From: Streptomyces aurantiogriseus
GTDB lineage: Bacteria > Actinomycetota > Actinomycetes > Streptomycetales > Streptomycetaceae
Assembly (NCBI RefSeq): GCF_014649375.1
Contig: NZ_BMSX01000002.1
Location: 186,001 to 250,000, forward strand
Length of the DNA stretch: 64,000 bases
Direction of reading: 5' to 3'
The position numbers were made by a program, and so were the translations under genes. Within the stretch, counting starts at the first letter, position 1. Each line of letters starts with the position of its first letter. Below, in pieces: positions 60,393-64,000 of this stretch. The notes under the pieces were generated by a model, which saw only the letters and a program-made list of their open reading frames with translations, ran no database searches and was not told where the DNA came from.

Positions 60393-60446
60393 GGAGCCCG
60401 GAGGGCTCCGGGGGAGGGCTGAGACGGGGCCCCTGCGGCGCAGGGG
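60393..60446. terminator. Paired hairpins between convergent isochorismatase-like and fdhD genes
   Basis: GGAGCCC-GGA-GGGCTCC (60393-60409) and CCCCTGC-GGC-GCAGGGG (60430-60446) are two perfect 7-bp stems with 3-base loops, likely ending transcripts from both sides. Confidence 0.65.
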
Positions 60447-60494
60447 GCGCTCCCCGCCGGTCGGGGCCCCGCCGCCGTGCCGCGGGCAGCCGCC

Positions 60495-61343
60495 TCAGCC
60501 CCGGGTGGCCGCGGCCCGCAGGGCGATGCGGTCCTCACCCGCGTACACGTTCATGGAACTGCCCCGCAGGAAACCCACCAGTGTCAGGCCGGTCTCCGCG
60601 GCCAGGTCCACCGCCAGCGAGGAGGGCGCCGATACGGCCGCGAGCACCGGGATGCCCGCCATCACGGCCTTCTGTGCCAGCTCGAAGGAGGCCCGGCCCG
60701 AGACCAGCAGGATCGTGCGGGACAGCGGCAGCTGCCCGTTCTGCAGGGCGCGGCCGACCAGCTTGTCGACCGCGTTGTGCCGGCCGACGTCCTCCCGGAC
60801 GTCCAGCAGCTCGCCGTCCTCCGAGAACAGTGCCGCCGCATGCAGGCCCCCGGTCCGGTCGAAGACGCGCTGGGCCGCGCGCAGCCGGTCGGGGAGGCTC
60901 GCGAGCAGCTCCGGTCGGAGCCGGAGCGGGGGAGTGTCGGCGATCGGCCAGCGGGCCGTAGTCCGCACGGCGTCCAGGCTCGCCTTGCCGCACAGGCCGC
61001 AGGACGAGGTCGTGTAGACGTTCCGCTCGAGGGTGATGTCGGGGATCATGACGCCGGAGGCGGTCTTCACATCGACGACGTTGTAGGTGTTCGAGCCGTC
61101 CACCGTCGCGCCCGCACAGTAGACAATATTCAGCAGATCGGATGCCGCAGCCAGGACACCCTCGCTGACCAGGAATCCGGCGGCCAGCGCGAAGTCGTCA
61201 CCGGGCGTGCGCATGGTGATGGCGAGCGGCTTGCCGTTGAGCCGGATCTCCAGCGGCTCCTCGGCGACCAGCGTGTCCGGCCGGCTGGAGACCACTCCGT
61301 CGCGTATGCGGAGCACCTTGCGGCGTTCGGTGACTCGTCCCAT
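60495..61343 (-). CDS. fdhD: Formate dehydrogenase accessory sulfurtransferase FdhD
   Basis: This 282-residue FdhD passes sulfur to the molybdenum cofactor of formate dehydrogenase. The active Cys pair is in [14 protein letters not shown] (about 113-118). [46 protein letters not shown] and [35 protein letters not shown] are typical. ATG 61343 is 7 bases after the stop of the Fe-S gene, so they form one operon. The segment coding DLLNIVYC is AT-rich (61117-61140), one of the scattered patches. Confidence 0.95.
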   Translation of the reverse strand: MGRVTERRKVLRIRDGVVSSRPDTLVAEEPLEIRLNGKPLAITMRTPGDDFALAAGFLVSEGVLAAASDLLNIVYCAGATVDGSNTYNVVDVKTASGVMIPDITLERNVYTTSSCGLCGKASLDAVRTTARWPIADTPPLRLRPELLASLPDRLRAAQRVFDRTGGLHAAALFSEDGELLDVREDVGRHNAVDKLVGRALQNGQLPLSRTILLVSGRASFELAQKAVMAGIPVLAAVSAPSSLAVDLAAETGLTLVGFLRGSSMNVYAGEDRIALRAAATRG

Positions 61344-61350
61344 GTCGTGA

Positions 61351-62211
61351 TCAGCCCCGGTTCTGTACGTGCTGGTAGCCGAAGCGGCCCTTGATGCAGA
61401 GGTTGCCGTGGGTCACCGGGTTGTCGTGCGGCGAGGTGACCTTCACGATCTCATTGTCCTGCACGTGGAGCGTCAGGTTGCAGCCCACTCCGCAGTACGC
61501 GCACACGGTCGTCGTCTGGGTCTGTGCCGCTTCGTCCCACGTTCCGGCCGACCGCCGGTCGAACTCCGACTTGAACGACAGCGCCCCCGTCGGACACACC
61601 TCGATGCAGTTCCCGCAGTACACGCACGCCGAGTCGGTCAGGGGCGCGTCGTGCTCGACGGCGATCCGGGCGTCGAAGCCACGCCCCGAGACGGAGATCG
61701 CGAAGGTGTTCTGCCACTGGTCACCGCAGGCGTCGACGCACTTGTAGCACAGGATGCACTTGTCGTAGTCACGGACGTACAGGTCGTTGTCGATCCTGGG
61801 TTCCTCGTTGAGGCGGGCCGCGTCCGGGCCGAAGCGGTCCGGCTTCGCCTCGTACTCCTTGATCCATTCCGCGACGCCGGGTGTCGTGGACAGATCGACC
61901 GAGGACGCGAGCAGTTCCAGGACGATCCTGCGGCTGTGCCGGGCGCGCTCGGTGTCGGTGCGGACCTGCATACCGGGCTCCGCCCTGCGGGAGCAGGCGG
62001 GGACGAGGGTGCGGGATCCCTCGACCTCCACGACGCAGACGCGGCAGGCGTTCTTCGGGGTGAGCGTGTCGCCCTGGCAGAGGGTCGGCACGTCCTTCCC
62101 GGCGGCCCGGCAGGCGTCGAGAATCGTCGACCCCTCGGGCGCGCGAACCGGCTCGCCGTCGATCGTGAACTCCAGCAGCCGACGGGGGATCCCCAGCGGT
62201 GTCACGGTCAT
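61351..62211 (-). CDS. Iron-sulfur subunit resembling the N-terminal part of NAD-dependent formate dehydrogenase alpha
   Basis: This is a 286-residue protein: [2Fe-2S] ferredoxin domain ([29 protein letters not shown], about 44-72), a His/Cys-type linker region, two [4Fe-4S] motifs ([11 protein letters not shown] and [12 protein letters not shown]) and the start of a molybdopterin Fe4S4 domain ([15 protein letters not shown]...[12 protein letters not shown]). It stops exactly where the molybdopterin-binding catalytic body would begin. It may be a natural separate subunit, with the catalytic chain encoded elsewhere, or a truncated alpha chain. It overlaps the NuoEF gene (ATGA). Confidence 0.88.
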   Translation of the reverse strand: MTVTPLGIPRRLLEFTIDGEPVRAPEGSTILDACRAAGKDVPTLCQGDTLTPKNACRVCVVEVEGSRTLVPACSRRAEPGMQVRTDTERARHSRRIVLELLASSVDLSTTPGVAEWIKEYEAKPDRFGPDAARLNEEPRIDNDLYVRDYDKCILCYKCVDACGDQWQNTFAISVSGRGFDARIAVEHDAPLTDSACVYCGNCIEVCPTGALSFKSEFDRRSAGTWDEAAQTQTTTVCAYCGVGCNLTLHVQDNEIVKVTSPHDNPVTHGNLCIKGRFGYQHVQNRG

Positions 62212-64000
62212 TCGTACGCCCCCAAGCGGTCGATGGCGGATTCCACGGCGTTCCACGCGGTCTGTCCCAGACCGCAGATCGAGGCGTCCCGCATCGCCCG
62301 GCCGACCTCCCTGAGCAGGGCGATGTCATCGGCGGCGGCCGCGCCCGTGCGCTGCGCGATCCGGTGCAGCACCTCCTCCTGTCGCACGGTCCCGACCCGG
62401 CACGGAACGCACTGCCCGCACGACTCGTCCCGGAAGAACTCGGCGATCCGCAGAAGGAGCCGGGGAAGCGGGACCGTGTCGTCGAAGGCCATGACGACAC
62501 CGGATCCGAGGGTCGCGCCCGCCGCGCGGGTGCCCTCGAAGGTGAGGGGGATGTCCATCTCGTCGGGCCGTACGAAGCCGCCGGCCGCCCCGCCGAGCAG
62601 CACCGCGCGCAGCCGGTCGCGGACGCCGGCCCGCGCGAGGAGCTCGCCCAGTGTCGCGCCGAAGGGCACCTCGTAGACGCCGGGGCGCGCCACACTGCCC
62701 GACACGCAGAACAGCTTCGGGCCGGTCGACTTCGCCGTGCCGATCGCGGCGTACGCCGGCGCGCCCATGGTCAGGATCGGCAGGACGTTGACCAGCGTCT
62801 CCACGTTGTTCTCGACCGTCGGCTTGCCGAACAGGCCCTTCTCCACCGGGAACGGCGGCTTCGAGCGCGGCTCGCCCCGGTAGCCCTCGATGGAGTTGAA
62901 CAGGGCCGTCTCCTCGCCGCAGATGTAGGCGCCGGCGCCCCGCCGGATCTCGATGTCGAAGGCGTAGCCCTGGCCGAGGATGTCGTCGCCGAGCAGACCG
63001 CGGGCACGCGCCTGGTCGACCGCATATTGCATACGGTGTATCGCTCGCGGATACTCGCCGCGGACATACAGGTATCCCTGGTGCCCGCCGATCGCATACG
63101 CAGCGATCGTCATCGCCTCGACGAGCGCGTACGGGTCGCCCTCCATCAGCACCCGGTCCTTGAAGGTGCCCGGCTCGGACTCGTCCGCGTTGCACACCAG
63201 GTAGTGCGGATGGTCGGGCTGGGACGCCGTGGCCTGCCACTTGCGGCCGGTGGGAAAGGCGGCACCGCCGCGCCCGACCAGCCCCGAGTCGGTGACCTCG
63301 CGGATGACACCGGCGGGGCCGAGCGCGAAGGCGCGGCGCAGGGCCGAGTAGCCGCCGTGGGCGCGGTAGTCGTCGAGGGACGCGGGGTCGACGACACCGA
63401 CGCGGCTCAGCAGGACGAGGCCCTCGCTCCCCGCCTGCGGGACCGCCGACACCGCGGCCGGTTCCTCCGGCGCCGAGTCCGGCGCGGTCGCGGCGAGCAC
63501 GGCCTCGCGTACGGTCGCCGGTGCCGACACCGCCGTACGCGCCGGATCGCCCGCCCTGATCGCGAGGGTGGCCGGGGCGCGTTCGCACAGGCCGAGACAG
63601 GGGCTGCGGTCGACGTGGACCCCGGGGCCGAGGCCGGACTCGAGGCCGGCGCACAGCTCCCTCGCGCCGGCGGCCGTGCACGTGAGGTCCGTGCAGACGT
63701 GGAGGACGGTCGCGGGGCGGGGCTTTACGGAGAACATCGCGTAGAAGGTGGCCACCCCGTACGCCTCCGCCGGCGGCACGGTCAGACGCCGGCACAGGTA
63801 GTCGAGGGCGCCCTCGCTGATCCAGCCGACGCGGTCGTTGAGGGCGTGCAGCCCCGGCAGCAGCAGGTCGCGGCGGTCCCGGGCCTGGCGTCCGCCGCGC
63901 GCCCACCTCAGGTCGGCGGCCGTCGTCCCCTCGCGGGCCGCCCCCTCCCACGAGGACTCGGGAGGTCCCAGCAGGGCGTCGACGGCCGCCCGTTCCTCGT
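62208..64000 (-). CDS. NuoE-NuoF fusion, NADH-binding flavoprotein of formate dehydrogenase (5' end outside window)
   Basis: The frame is open to the window edge, so the start lies beyond 64000. About 596 residues are visible. The N-terminal NuoE-like thioredoxin-fold domain has [2Fe-2S] ligands in CTDLTC and SPCLGLC, and PAEAYGVATFYAMFSVKP is a strong NuoE motif. The NuoF part has NADH/FMN motifs GRGGAAFPTGRKW, NADESEPGTFKDR and GAGAYICGEETALFNSIEG, and [4Fe-4S] ligands SCGQCVPCRVGT. It passes electrons between formate oxidation and NAD. The stop overlaps the Fe-S gene. The region near 63020-63100 has AT-rich patches including TTGCATAC. Confidence 0.92.
   Translation of the reverse strand, partial: EERAAVDALLGPPESSWEGAAREGTTAADLRWARGGRQARDRRDLLLPGLHALNDRVGWISEGALDYLCRRLTVPPAEAYGVATFYAMFSVKPRPATVLHVCTDLTCTAAGARELCAGLESGLGPGVHVDRSPCLGLCERAPATLAIRAGDPARTAVSAPATVREAVLAATAPDSAPEEPAAVSAVPQAGSEGLVLLSRVGVVDPASLDDYRAHGGYSALRRAFALGPAGVIREVTDSGLVGRGGAAFPTGRKWQATASQPDHPHYLVCNADESEPGTFKDRVLMEGDPYALVEAMTIAAYAIGGHQGYLYVRGEYPRAIHRMQYAVDQARARGLLGDDILGQGYAFDIEIRRGAGAYICGEETALFNSIEGYRGEPRSKPPFPVEKGLFGKPTVENNVETLVNVLPILTMGAPAYAAIGTAKSTGPKLFCVSGSVARPGVYEVPFGATLGELLARAGVRDRLRAVLLGGAAGGFVRPDEMDIPLTFEGTRAAGATLGSGVVMAFDDTVPLPRLLLRIAEFFRDESCGQCVPCRVGTVRQEEVLHRIAQRTGAAAADDIALLREVGRAMRDASICGLGQTAWNAVESAIDRLGAYE

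Overview
The window is high-GC actinobacterial DNA, almost certainly from a Streptomyces chromosome. Supporting signs are strong G/C at third codon positions, many GTG/TTG starts, ATGA/GTGA/TGATG gene overlaps, leaderless promoters, a DUF574-type methyltransferase beside an XRE-DUF5753 regulator, and a CebR-boxed cellulase set. I find no rRNA, tRNA, CRISPR array, insertion sequence or prophage. Both edge genes are cut by the window: an ABC-F ATPase on the left and a NuoE-NuoF-type flavoprotein on the right.

Region 1 (1-9.3 kb) looks like a general-stress block. It holds a Vms1/RF1-like (baeRF2) protein, a small DUF6158 protein, a four-gene operon (DUF2795 protein, membrane protein, DJ-1/PfpI protein, large-subunit catalase KatE), a PoxB-type thiamine-diphosphate enzyme and a SigB/SigF-family sigma factor. 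Two promoters here (and a third before a glycerophosphodiesterase at 21.3 kb) fit the Streptomyces SigB pattern GNNT-N15-GGGTA(C/T), which suggests that stress-type sigma factors drive these genes.

Region 2 (9.4-24.3 kb) carries a secreted Cys/His repeat protein, an aminotransferase-like/metallo-beta-lactamase-fold pair, a second MBL-fold/DedA pair, a degenerate resolvase-like protein, a holin-like/alkaline-phosphatase fusion, a MoxR ATPase coupled to a metallopeptidase-VWA protein, OsmC, a glycerophosphodiesterase and a stand-alone DnaK with a HAIR-like operator.

Region 3 (24.3-31 kb) holds regulators and small enzymes: two XRE regulators, a WYL regulator, three methyltransferase/dehydratase-type proteins and two conserved unknowns. 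Several genes here have a -10 element placed for leaderless transcription.

Region 4 (31-43 kb) is a plant-cell-wall degradation island: PL11 rhamnogalacturonan lyase, GH74 xyloglucanase-CBM2, CBM2-GH48, CBM2-GH5 and CBM2-GH6. A perfect and a near-perfect CebR operator lie between the divergent GH48 and GH5 genes.

Region 5 (43-50.1 kb) concerns the cell envelope: a response regulator, histidine kinase and GerMN-like lipoprotein operon, MurJ with a FemX-like transferase, and an L,D-transpeptidase lipoprotein. Region 6 (50.1-64 kb) is metabolic: PhyH dioxygenase, His-rich methyltransferase, SDR, aldo-keto reductase, acyl-CoA synthetase, a LysR/BASS transporter pair, quinone oxidoreductase/MarR pair, an isochorismatase-like protein, and a formate-dehydrogenase-type locus (FdhD, Fe-S protein, NuoEF fusion).

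The least expected signal is a family of short AT-rich patches sharing GACTGCATAC (four exact copies) and often GTCGGCAG nearby. They are scattered through unrelated genes and intergenic regions, where they locally change codon usage without visibly disturbing the proteins.
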